Source of the DNA: Sulfitobacter sp. D7
GTDB taxonomy: Bacteria; Pseudomonadota; Alphaproteobacteria; Rhodobacterales; Rhodobacteraceae
NCBI RefSeq assembly: GCF_003611275.1
Contig: NZ_CP020694.1
Coordinates: 806,001 to 870,000, forward strand
Direction of reading: 5' to 3'
DNA length: 64,000 bases
Below the pieces are notes generated by a model that was not told the DNA's origin, ran no database searches, and worked only from the letters and a program-made list of their open reading frames with translations. Within the stretch, counting starts at the first letter, position 1. Each line of letters opens with the position of its first letter. Positions 1 through 8,207 of this stretch are shown here, piece after piece. The position numbers and the translations under genes were made by a program.

Positions 1-1167
1 CCGATGCCGTACCGCCGCTATGCGATGGGGCCGGTCTGGCGCAATGAAAAGCCAGGGCCGGGGCGGTTTCGTCAGTTTTATCAGTGCGATGCGGATACCG
101 TAGGCGCGCCATCAGTTGCGGCGGATGCCGAGATTTGCGCGATGCTGGCCGATTGTCTGGAAGAGGTCGGGATCGCGCGCGGCGACTATGTGGTGCGGGT
201 GAACAACCGCAAGGTGCTGAATGGGGTGCTGGAAGTTGCGGGCCTTGCCGGTGACGACAAAGATACCGAGCGTGGCATCGTGCTGCGCGCCATCGACAAG
301 TTGGACCGCCTCGGCCCAGAGGGCGTGCGCGCCTTGCTGGGCGAGGGCCGCAAGGACGACAGCGGCGATTTCACCAAGGGTGCCGGGTTGGAAGACGCGC
401 AGGCCGATGTGGTCATGTGGTTCATGCAGGCCAAGCGTGACAGCGGGGCCGAGACTGTGGCGCGGCTGCGCGAGTTGGTCGCGGGCTCCGATGTCGGTGT
501 GCAGGGTGTGGATGAGCTTGAGTTGATCTCTGACCTGCTGGCCGCGGGTGGCTATGGCCCTGACCGGGTTGAGATTGATCCGTCGGTGGTGCGCGGCCTT
601 GGCTACTACACAGGGCCGGTGTTCGAGGCCGAGCTTACCTTTGAGATCAAAGACGAAAAGGGCCGCGCGCGGAACTTCGGCTCGGTCGCGGGCGGTGGGC
701 GCTATGATGATCTGGTCAAGCGGTTTACAGGGCAGGAAGTGCCTGCCACGGGCGTCTCCATCGGCGTTGACCGGCTGCTGGCCGCGCTGGCCGCGAAGGG
801 GCGATTGGAAACCGAGGCCACTGGCCCCGTCGTCGTCACCGTGATGGACCGCGACCGCATGGCCGATTATCAGGCGATGGTCGCCGAGTTGCGGCAGGCG
901 GGCATCCGGGCAGAGGTATATCTGGGCAACCCCAAGAACTTCGGCAACCAGATGAAATACGCCGACAAGCGTCAGAGCCCGGTTGTGGTCATCGAAGGCG
1001 GTGACGAGAAAGACCGCGGCGTGGTGCAGATCAAGGACATGGTGCTGGGCGCGCAACTGGCGCAAGAGGCGAGCCACGATGAGTGGAAAGAGCGCCCGAA
1101 CCAATATGAAGTGCCCCGCGCCGATCTGATCAAGGCGGTCCGCGATATTCTGGATCGGACAAGCTGA
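1..1167 (+). CDS. hisS: Histidyl-tRNA synthetase, 5' end outside window
   Basis: Charges tRNA-His with histidine in the cytoplasm. The frame is open from base 1, so the N-terminal part (about 110 residues of a usual ~500) lies upstream; an internal ATG at 4 is not the true start. Class II synthetase motif 2 is visible at once ([19 protein letters not shown]), followed by the histidine-binding [12 protein letters not shown] and motif 3 ([13 protein letters not shown]). The last ~110 residues form the anticodon-binding domain ([20 protein letters not shown]). The stop overlaps the hisZ start by one base (TGATG), so the two are probably translationally coupled. Grouping hisS with hisZ and hisG is common in Rhodobacterales. 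Confidence 0.97.
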   Translation, partial: PMPYRRYAMGPVWRNEKPGPGRFRQFYQCDADTVGAPSVAADAEICAMLADCLEEVGIARGDYVVRVNNRKVLNGVLEVAGLAGDDKDTERGIVLRAIDKLDRLGPEGVRALLGEGRKDDSGDFTKGAGLEDAQADVVMWFMQAKRDSGAETVARLRELVAGSDVGVQGVDELELISDLLAAGGYGPDRVEIDPSVVRGLGYYTGPVFEAELTFEIKDEKGRARNFGSVAGGGRYDDLVKRFTGQEVPATGVSIGVDRLLAALAAKGRLETEATGPVVVTVMDRDRMADYQAMVAELRQAGIRAEVYLGNPKNFGNQMKYADKRQSPVVVIEGGDEKDRGVVQIKDMVLGAQLAQEASHDEWKERPNQYEVPRADLIKAVRDILDRTS

Positions 1168-2249
1168 TGCCGACACGTTCCGAAACGCTGGCGCGGGCGG
1201 CGTCGCTACGCGCGATTTTCGACGCGCAGGGCGCTGTGCTCGTCGAGCCGCCGATCCTGCAACCGGCCGACACGCTGCTGGACCTCTACGGCGAGGACAT
1301 CCGCGCGCGCGCCTACGTCACCTCGGACGCGCTGCGGGGCGAGCAGATGCTGCGCCCCGATTTCACCGTGCCCGTGGTGCAGATGCATATGGCCCATGGG
1401 GCCGAGCCCGCGCGCTATACCTATTCCGGCGAGGTTTTCCGCCGTCAGGAACACGACCCAAACCGCGCCAATGAATACATTCAGGTGGGTTTCGAGGTTT
1501 TCGACCGCGCCGACCCGGCGGCGGCAGATGCCGAGGTTTTCGCCCTGATCGCCGAGGCGATGCAGGGGCTGCCGGTGCGCCCGGTGACGGGGGATATCGG
1601 TGTGCTGATGGCGGCGGTGCAGGGGCTTGATACCTCGCCCGCGCGTAAACAGGCATTGATGCGTCACATCTGGCGCCCGCGCCGCTTTCGCGCGCTGCTG
1701 GACCGCTACGCGGGGCGCACCCCTGTGCCTGCCGGACGCAAAGCGTTGCTGGCCAAGGCAGAGGCCGAGATTTCGGCACCCATGGTCGGACTGCGCTCAC
1801 AGGCAGAGATCGAAGCCCGCGTGGCAGCGCTGCGCGAGGACGCCAAGACCGCGCCGATTTCCGCGCAGCAAGTCGATCTGTTTGAGGCGCTGTTGGAGGT
1901 CAAAGAAACCCTGCCGAACGCGCTGAGCCGCCTGCGCGATCTGGCTGTCGATATGCCCGCCATCGGCGATGCCGTGGCCCGCGTTGCGGCCCGTGCCGAT
2001 GCGATGCGCGCCCGTGGGATCGACACCGATGCGCTGCTCTTCGAGGCCAGCCATGGGCGGTCTTCGATGGAATATTACGACGGTTTCGTTTTTGCTTTCC
2101 GGGCGGCCTCGCGGCCCGATCTGCCCAGCATCGCCAGCGGCGGGCGCTATGACGCGCTGACCCGGCGGTTGGGGCAGGGCGATGAAATTCCGGCGGTGGG
2201 CGGTGTGATGCGCCCCGGCCTGATGCTGGAACTGGAGGCCGGGCAATGA
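1167..2249 (+). CDS. hisZ: ATP phosphoribosyltransferase regulatory subunit HisZ
   Basis: A paralogue of the histidyl-tRNA synthetase catalytic domain that does not charge tRNA. It assembles with short-form HisG to make the first enzyme of histidine biosynthesis active and feedback-sensitive. The 360 residues keep a motif-2-like stretch (YSGEVFRRQEH) and a changed motif 3 (AVGGVMRPGLM), and lack the C-terminal anticodon-binding domain seen in the adjacent hisS product, as expected for HisZ. The start ATG overlaps the hisS stop by one base, and the hisG start lies four bases inside the end of this gene. Identity is firmly supported by the neighbour being a short HisG. Confidence 0.95.
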   Translation: MPTRSETLARAASLRAIFDAQGAVLVEPPILQPADTLLDLYGEDIRARAYVTSDALRGEQMLRPDFTVPVVQMHMAHGAEPARYTYSGEVFRRQEHDPNRANEYIQVGFEVFDRADPAAADAEVFALIAEAMQGLPVRPVTGDIGVLMAAVQGLDTSPARKQALMRHIWRPRRFRALLDRYAGRTPVPAGRKALLAKAEAEISAPMVGLRSQAEIEARVAALREDAKTAPISAQQVDLFEALLEVKETLPNALSRLRDLAVDMPAIGDAVARVAARADAMRARGIDTDALLFEASHGRSSMEYYDGFVFAFRAASRPDLPSIASGGRYDALTRRLGQGDEIPAVGGVMRPGLMLELEAGQ

Positions 2250-2935
2250 CGTTGAAACTTGGTGTGCCGTCCAAGGGGCGGCTGATGGAAAAGACCTTTG
2301 AATGGTTCGGCGCGCGCGGCGTGAGCTTGCAGCGCACCGGGTCCGACCGCGAATATGCGGGCAAGGTCGAGGGCATCGAAGATGTCTCTCTGGTGCTGCT
2401 CTCAGCCGGAGAAATCCCGCGCGAACTGTCGGCGGGGCGGATCCACCTTGGCGTGACCGGCACCGATCTGGTGCAAGAGAAGCTGGCGCTTTGGGATCAA
2501 CTGGTCGAGCCGCTGGAGGAATTGAACTTTGGCCATGCCGACCTGATCATCGCGGTGCCGCAGGCTTGGGTCGATGTCGATACGCTGGATGATCTGGATG
2601 CCGCCGCGGCGGCCTTCCGCGCTGAACATGGCTTCCGCCTGCGCATTGCCACGAAATACCACCGGTTGGTGCGGGAATTCCTGCGCACCCACGGTGTGGC
2701 GGATTACGCGCTGGTCGACAGCCAAGGCGCGACCGAGGGCACGGTGCTGAATGAAACCGCCGAGGCGATTGCCGATATCACCTCCAGCGGAGAGACGCTG
2801 CGCGCCAATCACCTCAAGATCCTCAGCGACGGTTTGATCCTGCAATCGCAGGCCACACTCTGGCGGTCGCGCATGGCGCCCCTAGAGGATCACAGCCGCA
2901 AAGCGCTGAAAACCCTGATCGCGCAACTGACCTGA
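2246..2935 (+). CDS. hisG: ATP phosphoribosyltransferase, short form
   Basis: Catalyses ATP + PRPP to phosphoribosyl-ATP, the committed step of histidine synthesis, in the cytoplasm. The 229-residue length is the short form that lacks the C-terminal regulatory domain and needs HisZ, encoded immediately upstream. The N-terminus (KLGVPSKGRLMEKTFEWF) and the PRPP-loop region (DSQGATEGTVLNE, near residue 155) are typical. The ATG overlaps the hisZ stop by four bases (ATGA). After the stop comes a 265-base gap with a hairpin and then the livG-type operon, so hisG probably ends its transcription unit. Confidence 0.96.
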   Translation: MTLKLGVPSKGRLMEKTFEWFGARGVSLQRTGSDREYAGKVEGIEDVSLVLLSAGEIPRELSAGRIHLGVTGTDLVQEKLALWDQLVEPLEELNFGHADLIIAVPQAWVDVDTLDDLDAAAAAFRAEHGFRLRIATKYHRLVREFLRTHGVADYALVDSQGATEGTVLNETAEAIADITSSGETLRANHLKILSDGLILQSQATLWRSRMAPLEDHSRKALKTLIAQLT

Positions 2936-2986
2936 CGTAGCGTCACAGCCACGGGTTTTTCCCTTCCCTTCCATATGATTGCACCT

Positions 2987-3007
2987 CCCGAGCCTCTCTG
3001 GCTCGGG
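2987..3007 (+). terminator. Hairpin between hisG and livG, weak terminator candidate
   Basis: An 8-bp perfect stem (CCCGAGCC at 2987-2994, GGCTCGGG at 3000-3007) closes a 5-base loop about 50 bases after the hisG stop. No T tract follows, so an intrinsic terminator is possible but not shown. The rest of 2936-3200 has no gene I can recognise and must hold the promoter of the transporter operon. Confidence 0.35.
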
Positions 3008-3200
3008 CGCCTGTCGCCCTGCGACCTATCAAGAGACTTGCGGGATAGCGCGCTTCGGATAGGGTGAAAGGGTCAACAGGCCGATACCACAAGCTCCGCC
3101 AAAAGGGGCAGGGATCGGGACATAGGGAGGATCCGTCGATGATCGGATGTCACGCGCCCCTTGCGAGGGGCCGCAGCCGTCGCCGCATGGGAGTGGGCGA

Positions 3201-3962
3201 TTGCTGAAGATTGAGGATTTGCATCTGTCCTTTGGCGGCATCAAGGCGCTGCAGGGGGTGAATTTCGAAGCCGGGGCCGGAGAGATCACCGGTGTCATTG
3301 GCCCCAACGGCGCGGGCAAGACCTCGCTTTTCAATGCGATATCAGGGTTTTACAAGCCCGACCGGGGGCGTGTGTCCTTTGACGGGCAGGATATCACGAC
3401 GCTCAGCCCCGACAGGCGCGCAGGGCTGGGGCTGGCGCGGACCTTCCAGAACATCGCGCTGTTTCGCGGCATGACCGTGCTCGACAACATCAAGCTCGGC
3501 GGTCACACGCGGCTCAATACCAACGTCTGGCAAGCGCTGCGCTATTTCGGCGCGGCGCAGAAGGCCGAGTTGGAGCTGCGCCGCGAGATCGAAGAGCAGG
3601 TGATCGATTTCCTTGAGATCGACCACATCCGCAAATACCCGATTACCATGCTGCCTTATGGTCTGCAAAAGCGGGTCGAACTGGGCCGGGCGCTGGCGAT
3701 GCGCCCGCGCGTGCTGCTGCTGGATGAGCCGGTGGCGGGCATGAACCGGGAAGAGACCGCCGACATGGCGCGGTTCATCCTCGACGTGCAGGAGCAGTTC
3801 GGCACCACGATCCTGCTGGTGGAACACGACATGCACATGGTGATGGACATCTGCAGCCGCATTGTCGTGCTGAACTTTGGCCAACAGATCGCCAGCGGCA
3901 CGCCCGAGGAGGTCTCGAACAACCCGGCAGTTATCGAAGCCTATCTGGGGGCCGCGGCATGA
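3201..3962 (+). CDS. livG: HAAT-family ABC transporter ATPase, LivG type
   Basis: ATPase subunit of a branched-chain amino acid/organic acid (HAAT) importer, on the cytoplasmic face of the LivH-LivM pore. Walker A is GPNGAGKTSL (about residues 34-43), the signature region is LPYGLQKRVELGRAL in LivG style, and Walker B is VLLLDEPVAG. I prefer the TTG at 3201 (protein begins LLKIEDLHLSFGG) because GGGAG lies 7 bases upstream and the family starts there. An upstream in-frame ATG at 3147 would add 18 residues of low-complexity sequence. First gene of an operon running to 10028. The substrate cannot be read from sequence. Confidence 0.9.
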   Translation: MLKIEDLHLSFGGIKALQGVNFEAGAGEITGVIGPNGAGKTSLFNAISGFYKPDRGRVSFDGQDITTLSPDRRAGLGLARTFQNIALFRGMTVLDNIKLGGHTRLNTNVWQALRYFGAAQKAELELRREIEEQVIDFLEIDHIRKYPITMLPYGLQKRVELGRALAMRPRVLLLDEPVAGMNREETADMARFILDVQEQFGTTILLVEHDMHMVMDICSRIVVLNFGQQIASGTPEEVSNNPAVIEAYLGAAA

Positions 3963-4036
3963 CGCCGATTTCCTTTGAAGAAATCGCGCCGGAATTTTTG
4001 AAAAATTCCGAGGGTAAGGAAAGGGAGGCGCTTTGA
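3959..4036 (+). CDS. 25-codon ORF bridging livG and livH
   Basis: A complete short frame, MTPISFEEIAPEFLKNSEGK + EREAL. Its ATG overlaps the livG stop (ATGA) and its TGA overlaps the livH ATG (TGATG), so it fills the gap exactly and could couple translation of the two genes. An AAGGGAGG ribosome-binding site for livH lies inside its 3' end. The same DNA contains two palindromes (listed separately), so the open frame may just be the reading of a repeat element. I know no protein family for it. Whether the peptide is made or functional is open. Confidence 0.35.
   Translation: MTPISFEEIAPEFLKNSEGKEREAL
3966..4010. repeat. Tandem palindromes in the livG-livH gap
   Basis: Two adjacent inverted repeats: CGATTTC (3966-3972) with GAAATCG (3980-3986), loop 7; and CGGAATTTTT (3990-3999) with AAAAATTCCG (4001-4010), one-base centre. 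The second is a 21-base near-perfect palindrome. The layout resembles small dispersed intergenic repeats of alphaproteobacteria. No second copy was seen in this window. As RNA the two hairpins could adjust livG to livH expression. Confidence 0.6.
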
Positions 4037-5040
4037 TGGGGCAGTTCGTGCAATTCGCGATCAACGGGCTGATGGCCGGAGCGATCTACGCGCTGATCGC
4101 CGTGGGGATCGTCAGCGTTTACAAGGCGACCAAGGTGGTGAACTTCGCCCATGGTTACCTGATCATGTTCGGGGCCTATTTCTATTTCACCTTCGCCGTG
4201 ATCGTCCCGGGCCAGCCTTGGGCGCCGGCTTGGCTCGCCTCTTGGCAGCCGGGCTGGATGGTCGAAATGCGGGGCGAACTGCCGATGTTTTCGCCCGTGG
4301 CGGCGGTGCTTGATTGGGTGGCGAACCTGCCGCGCATCCTGTTGGGGCTGGCGGGGGCGCTGGTCTGCAACGCCATTCTGGGCCGGATCATCGAGCGGGT
4401 GTTGATGCGCCCGCTGATGGGGCAATCTATTTTTGCGATGATCATGGTCACGGTTGGCCTGATCTCGATCCTGTCGGGCGCGGCGCAGTTGATCTGGACG
4501 GCGGATGCGGCAAGCGTGCCCTATATCGCGCCCAACATGCCGATCCGGTTCGAGTTGTTCGGCACGATGATCTTCCTCTTTGGCACTGATCTGGTGAACA
4601 TGGTCGTGGCCCTGCTGCTTTTCGGTGGCATCGTCGCCTTCGTGAAGTTCACCAAGGGCGGCATCGCCATCCGCGCCACCGCCGAGGACCAGTCGACCGC
4701 CTATTCCATGGGTATTTCGGTGCCCAAGGTCTTCTCCCGCGCTTGGGTGCTGGCCAGCACCACCGGCGCCATCGCGGGGGCGATCCTCGCCACCCGCAAC
4801 GGCATTTCGCCGAGCCTCGGGCTTTTTGGTTTTTCGGTGCTGGCGATCGTGCTGATGGGCGGGCTCGACAGCTATGTCGGCGTGCTGATCGCGGCGATGG
4901 TCGTGGGCGTGCTTGAGGCGATGACCCAGTGGCAGATGGGCGGCGGCTGGGCCGAGATCGTGCCCTACGTCACCGTGCTGGTGGTGCTGATCTGGCGCCC
5001 GCACGGCCTGATGGGGCAGAAAGAGGTCGAGCGGATATGA
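4036..5040 (+). CDS. livH: HAAT-family ABC permease, LivH type
   Basis: Inner-membrane permease of the HAAT importer; about eight hydrophobic segments over 334 residues. The N-terminus MGQFVQFAINGLMAGAIYAL is characteristic of LivH. The ATG at 4036 is preceded by AAGGGAGG and is better than the TTG one codon upstream. The conserved cytoplasmic loop around ATAEDQSTAYSMGISVPKVF, which contacts the ATPase, is present. Its stop overlaps the livM start (ATATGA). Compared with minimal LivH proteins it has an extra hydrophilic insert around residues 55-85. The substrate is unknown. Confidence 0.93.
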   Translation: MGQFVQFAINGLMAGAIYALIAVGIVSVYKATKVVNFAHGYLIMFGAYFYFTFAVIVPGQPWAPAWLASWQPGWMVEMRGELPMFSPVAAVLDWVANLPRILLGLAGALVCNAILGRIIERVLMRPLMGQSIFAMIMVTVGLISILSGAAQLIWTADAASVPYIAPNMPIRFELFGTMIFLFGTDLVNMVVALLLFGGIVAFVKFTKGGIAIRATAEDQSTAYSMGISVPKVFSRAWVLASTTGAIAGAILATRNGISPSLGLFGFSVLAIVLMGGLDSYVGVLIAAMVVGVLEAMTQWQMGGGWAEIVPYVTVLVVLIWRPHGLMGQKEVERI

Positions 5041-6107
5041 TCAACGCAAATCTCAAATCCAGCTATGCCGCCGATGAGCGGGTGCTGAACAACCGCTACA
5101 AACAGGCCTTCGTTTACGGGTCGATCCTTGCGCTGGCGCTTTTCACCCTGTTCGGCAATGACTACCTGATCCTGATTGCCAGCCAGATGGGCATCCTGCT
5201 GATCGCCGTGGTGGGGATCAACATCCTGACCGGCTATACCGGGCTGGTCTCGCTGGGCCATGGCGCCTTCGTGGCCATCGGTGCCTATGCGGTGACCATC
5301 TTCGGTAACCTCGGCGCCGGGGTGATCCCGGCAGGGTTGATGCCCTTCGTCTCGGTGCCCTTGGCCGTGGCGCTGGCGGCGGCGGTGGGCGTGTTGGTCG
5401 GCCTGCCGAGCCTGCGGGTCAAGGGGCTCTACCTCGCCGTGGCGACGCTGGCGGCGAATTTCATCGTGATCTTTTTGATCGAAGAAGACCTCTTTGCCCC
5501 TTGGACTGGCGGCATGGTGGGGATCAACACCAATGTGCCCAATCTGCTGGGCTGGGAGCTGGATACCAAACGCGAGATGTTCGGTCTGATTGCGGCGGTG
5601 GGGTTGGTGTCGCTGCTGGCGGCGCAGAACTTGATCCGCACCCGCGTGGGTCGTGCCTTCATCGCCATTCGCGACCGCGACTATTCCGCCGAGATCCTCG
5701 GCATCTCACTCTTGCGCTACAAGTTGATGAGCTTTGCCCTCTCGGCCGCGTACTGTGGTCTGGCGGGGGCGCTTTTCGCCTATTTCTACGCCCGCATCCT
5801 GCCCGAGCAGTTCGAACTGGCGCTGTCGCTGAACCTTGTGGCGGCGCTGATCATCGGTGGCATGGGGCGCACGATGGGGCCGGTTTTCGGGGTCATCATC
5901 GTGGTGATGGTGCCCGAACTTATCAAAGTGCTCTTTGGCGCGCTTGCGGGTGACAGCGCCGGCGCGGGGCAATTGCGCGCGCCCTTGCAGCAGATCGCCT
6001 TCGGCGTGCTGCTGGTGTTGTTCCTGCTCAAGGAACCCTTGGGCATCAACCAGATCGTCGACCGTATCCTGCGCGCCGCAAACCGTTGGCCGTTTGCGCG
6101 CGGGTAA
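5037..6107 (+). CDS. livM: HAAT-family ABC permease, LivM type
   Basis: Second inner-membrane permease of the importer, 356 residues and strongly hydrophobic. The LivM signature GINILTGYTGLVSLGHGAF is clear near residues 60-80, and the ATPase-contact loop IAIRDRDYSAEILGIS lies near residue 210. The start ATG at 5037 overlaps the livH stop by four bases, which fixes it; a longer open frame upstream is only the shadow of livH. The next gene, a periplasmic binding protein, begins 33 bases downstream after a GGGAG ribosome-binding site. Confidence 0.93.
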   Translation: MINANLKSSYAADERVLNNRYKQAFVYGSILALALFTLFGNDYLILIASQMGILLIAVVGINILTGYTGLVSLGHGAFVAIGAYAVTIFGNLGAGVIPAGLMPFVSVPLAVALAAAVGVLVGLPSLRVKGLYLAVATLAANFIVIFLIEEDLFAPWTGGMVGINTNVPNLLGWELDTKREMFGLIAAVGLVSLLAAQNLIRTRVGRAFIAIRDRDYSAEILGISLLRYKLMSFALSAAYCGLAGALFAYFYARILPEQFELALSLNLVAALIIGGMGRTMGPVFGVIIVVMVPELIKVLFGALAGDSAGAGQLRAPLQQIAFGVLLVLFLLKEPLGINQIVDRILRAANRWPFARG

Positions 6108-6140
6108 GAATTCACAAGGCCACATCAGGGAGAAGACCAG

Positions 6141-7349
6141 ATGACCATGAACCGCCGATCCTTCCTCGCCACCACCGCCGCCGCGACGGCGGCCATGGGC
6201 ACGCCGATGATCCTGCGCGCCCAGCCCAAGGAGTATGTGCTCGGCGCCTCGCTGCCGCTCACCGGGCCCTTTGCCACCGCCGGTCAGTTGGTCGCGCCTG
6301 CCTTTGCCATGGCCGCGAAGCTTTTCAACGACGAGGGTGGGGTGGCCGGGGTGCCCATTCGCTTCGTCACCGAGGATTCGGGCTATGTGCCGCAGAATGC
6401 GCTCAACAACTACCAGCGGGCGCTGGCCTCTGAAGGCAAGAACATGATCGGCTATTTCGCCGACAGCACCGGCGCGATGAAGCTGATCGCGCCCGAGTTG
6501 AAGGGCGAGAACGCCCGGATTATGGGCTCGACCTCTTTCGCCTCGGAACTGGCCGACCCTGCGACGCATCCCTACCAGTATCTCTCGGGTCCGACCTACC
6601 AAAGCCAGTTCGACATCCTGTTGCAGAACATCAAGAACGAGGGCGGGCAGAAGGTCGCCTTCATCTTCTCCAACACTGAGTTTGGCCGCGATCCGATCGA
6701 ACACGGGCGCAAGACCGCCGAGGAATTGGGCCTTGAAGTCGTGCTGGAGGAAAGCACCAAGGCCGAAGGCGCCGATATCCCCACGCACGTCACCAAACTG
6801 GCGCAGTCCGGCGCGGATCACTGCATCCTTCAGGGCTATGTCACTGGCGTCTGGCCGCAGCTTATTGGCGGCGCGCGGCAGTTTGGTCTGCCAGTCAAAT
6901 TCAAGGGCACCTTCTGGGGCATGGAGAAGCTGATTGCCGACCGCATCACCGCCGAGGCGGGGCCGTTCCTTGCGGGCTATGAGGGCGTCATGCCTTACCG
7001 CTATTTCTATGACCGCGAAGAGGCGCCGCGCTATCAGCAGTACGCCGAACTCAGCAAGCAAATGTTCGCGGGCACGCCGTTGGAGAACTACATGTCGACA
7101 TGGGCGATCCAGACCATGTGCGGGCTGGAGATCGCCATGAAGGCCTTCCGCGACACCGCCGAGGCCGGGCTGGAGCTGACACCCGACAACATCGCCGAGA
7201 AGCTGGCGGGGATCTCGGACTGGGATTCGGGCGGCTTCTTTGGTGGGCCGGTGAGCATGGAAAACAACGCCATCGGGACGGGCCGGGTCTATGGCTACAA
7301 CCCCGAGGACGGGTTGTTCACGCCGAAATCCGATTGGTTCACCGTTTGA
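6141..7349 (+). CDS. HAAT-family substrate-binding protein with Tat signal
   Basis: Periplasmic binding protein (LivK/Peripla_BP_6 fold) that delivers the ligand to LivHM. The N-terminus MNRRSFLATTAAATAAM carries a twin-arginine motif and a hydrophobic run ending at RAQ, so export by Tat is likely. The mature protein starts near the typical YVLGASLPLTGPFATAG. Length 402 residues is usual for the family. The operon position between livM and livF and the downstream acyl-CoA synthetase suggest a carboxylic or aromatic acid ligand rather than an amino acid, but that is inference. Either the ATG at 6141 or the one at 6147 could be used. Confidence 0.92.
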   Translation: MTMNRRSFLATTAAATAAMGTPMILRAQPKEYVLGASLPLTGPFATAGQLVAPAFAMAAKLFNDEGGVAGVPIRFVTEDSGYVPQNALNNYQRALASEGKNMIGYFADSTGAMKLIAPELKGENARIMGSTSFASELADPATHPYQYLSGPTYQSQFDILLQNIKNEGGQKVAFIFSNTEFGRDPIEHGRKTAEELGLEVVLEESTKAEGADIPTHVTKLAQSGADHCILQGYVTGVWPQLIGGARQFGLPVKFKGTFWGMEKLIADRITAEAGPFLAGYEGVMPYRYFYDREEAPRYQQYAELSKQMFAGTPLENYMSTWAIQTMCGLEIAMKAFRDTAEAGLELTPDNIAEKLAGISDWDSGGFFGGPVSMENNAIGTGRVYGYNPEDGLFTPKSDWFTV

Positions 7350-7356
7350 TAAACGC

Positions 7357-7377
7357 GGGGCGTCCGGCGGGCGCCCC
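7357..7377 (+). promoter_or_regulatory. Stem-loop after the binding-protein gene
   Basis: GGGGCG (7357-7362) pairs with CGCCCC (7372-7377) around a 9-base loop, just after the binding-protein stop and before the GTG of livF. There is no T tract. Such stem-loops often protect the upstream message and give more binding protein than ATPase; that role is inferred. Confidence 0.45.
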
Positions 7378-7401
7378 ACACCCTAGAAAAAGGACGCGCC
7401 C

Positions 7402-8196
7402 GTGCTGACCATCGAGAACATCGAAGTGACCTACCACCATACGGTGCAGGCGCTGCGCGGGCTGTCGCTGGAAGTGCCCGACGGCAAGATCGTCACGCTT
7501 CTGGGCACCAATGGTGCGGGCAAGACCACCACGTTGAAGGCGGCGAGCAACCTGCTGGCGCTGGAGAACGGTGAGGTCGGCGAGGGTCGGATCAGCTTCA
7601 AAGGTCAGTCGATCATGACGATCCAGCCCGACCGTCTGGTGCAGCAGGGGCTGTTCCACGTGCGCGAGGGGCGGCGGATCTTTAGCGAGATGACGGTGGA
7701 GGACAACCTGATTGCCGCCTCCTACGCGCTGGACCGGCGGCAGGCGAAGCCGGACTATGACAAGGTCTATGCCTTTTTCCCACGGCTGAAAGAACGGCGC
7801 CGCCAGATTGCGGGCTACCTTTCGGGCGGGGAGCAGCAGATGCTGGCCTTTGGCCGGGCGATGATCGCGCGGCCTGAGTTGATCTTGATGGACGAGCCCT
7901 CGCTGGGCCTCGCGCCCAAGGTGGTGGCCGAGATTTTCGACACGATCAAGCGGCTGAACCAAGAGGACGGCACCGCGATCCTGCTGGTGGAGCAGAACGC
8001 CGGGGTGGCCTTTTCGGTCGCCGACTACGGCTACATCATGGAGAGCGGCCAGATCGTCATGGAAGGCGATGTGGCCAAGCTGCGCGGCGACAAGGACATC
8101 CAGTCCTTCTACCTCGGCATGGGCGAGGAGGGCGGCGCGCGGCAGTCCTTCCGCGATGTGAAACATTACAAGCGCCGCAAACGCTGGCTCAGCTAG
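7402..8196 (+). CDS. livF: HAAT-family ABC transporter ATPase, LivF type
   Basis: Second ATPase of the importer, pairing with LivG. It has Walker A GTNGAGKTTTLKAAS (about residues 35-49), signature LSGGEQQMLAFGRAM and Walker B LILMDEPSLGLAPKVV, all intact. Start is GTG at 7402 with GAAAAAGGA upstream; protein begins VLTIENIEVTYHH. The C-terminus carries an extra charged tail (FRDVKHYKRRKRWLS) of about 25 residues beyond typical LivF (235-240). This is seen in LivF proteins next to acyl-CoA synthetases, as here: the synthetase ATG is 12 bases downstream. Confidence 0.93.
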   Translation: MLTIENIEVTYHHTVQALRGLSLEVPDGKIVTLLGTNGAGKTTTLKAASNLLALENGEVGEGRISFKGQSIMTIQPDRLVQQGLFHVREGRRIFSEMTVEDNLIAASYALDRRQAKPDYDKVYAFFPRLKERRRQIAGYLSGGEQQMLAFGRAMIARPELILMDEPSLGLAPKVVAEIFDTIKRLNQEDGTAILLVEQNAGVAFSVADYGYIMESGQIVMEGDVAKLRGDKDIQSFYLGMGEEGGARQSFRDVKHYKRRKRWLS

Positions 8197-8207
8197 GGAG
8201 GTCCGCC

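Noticed and set aside
5706..7379. 557-codon open frame antisense to livM and the binding protein gene
   Set aside because: Mirror frame of two certain genes; His/Arg/Gly-rich composition and lack of any domain are typical of antisense frames in GC-rich DNA.
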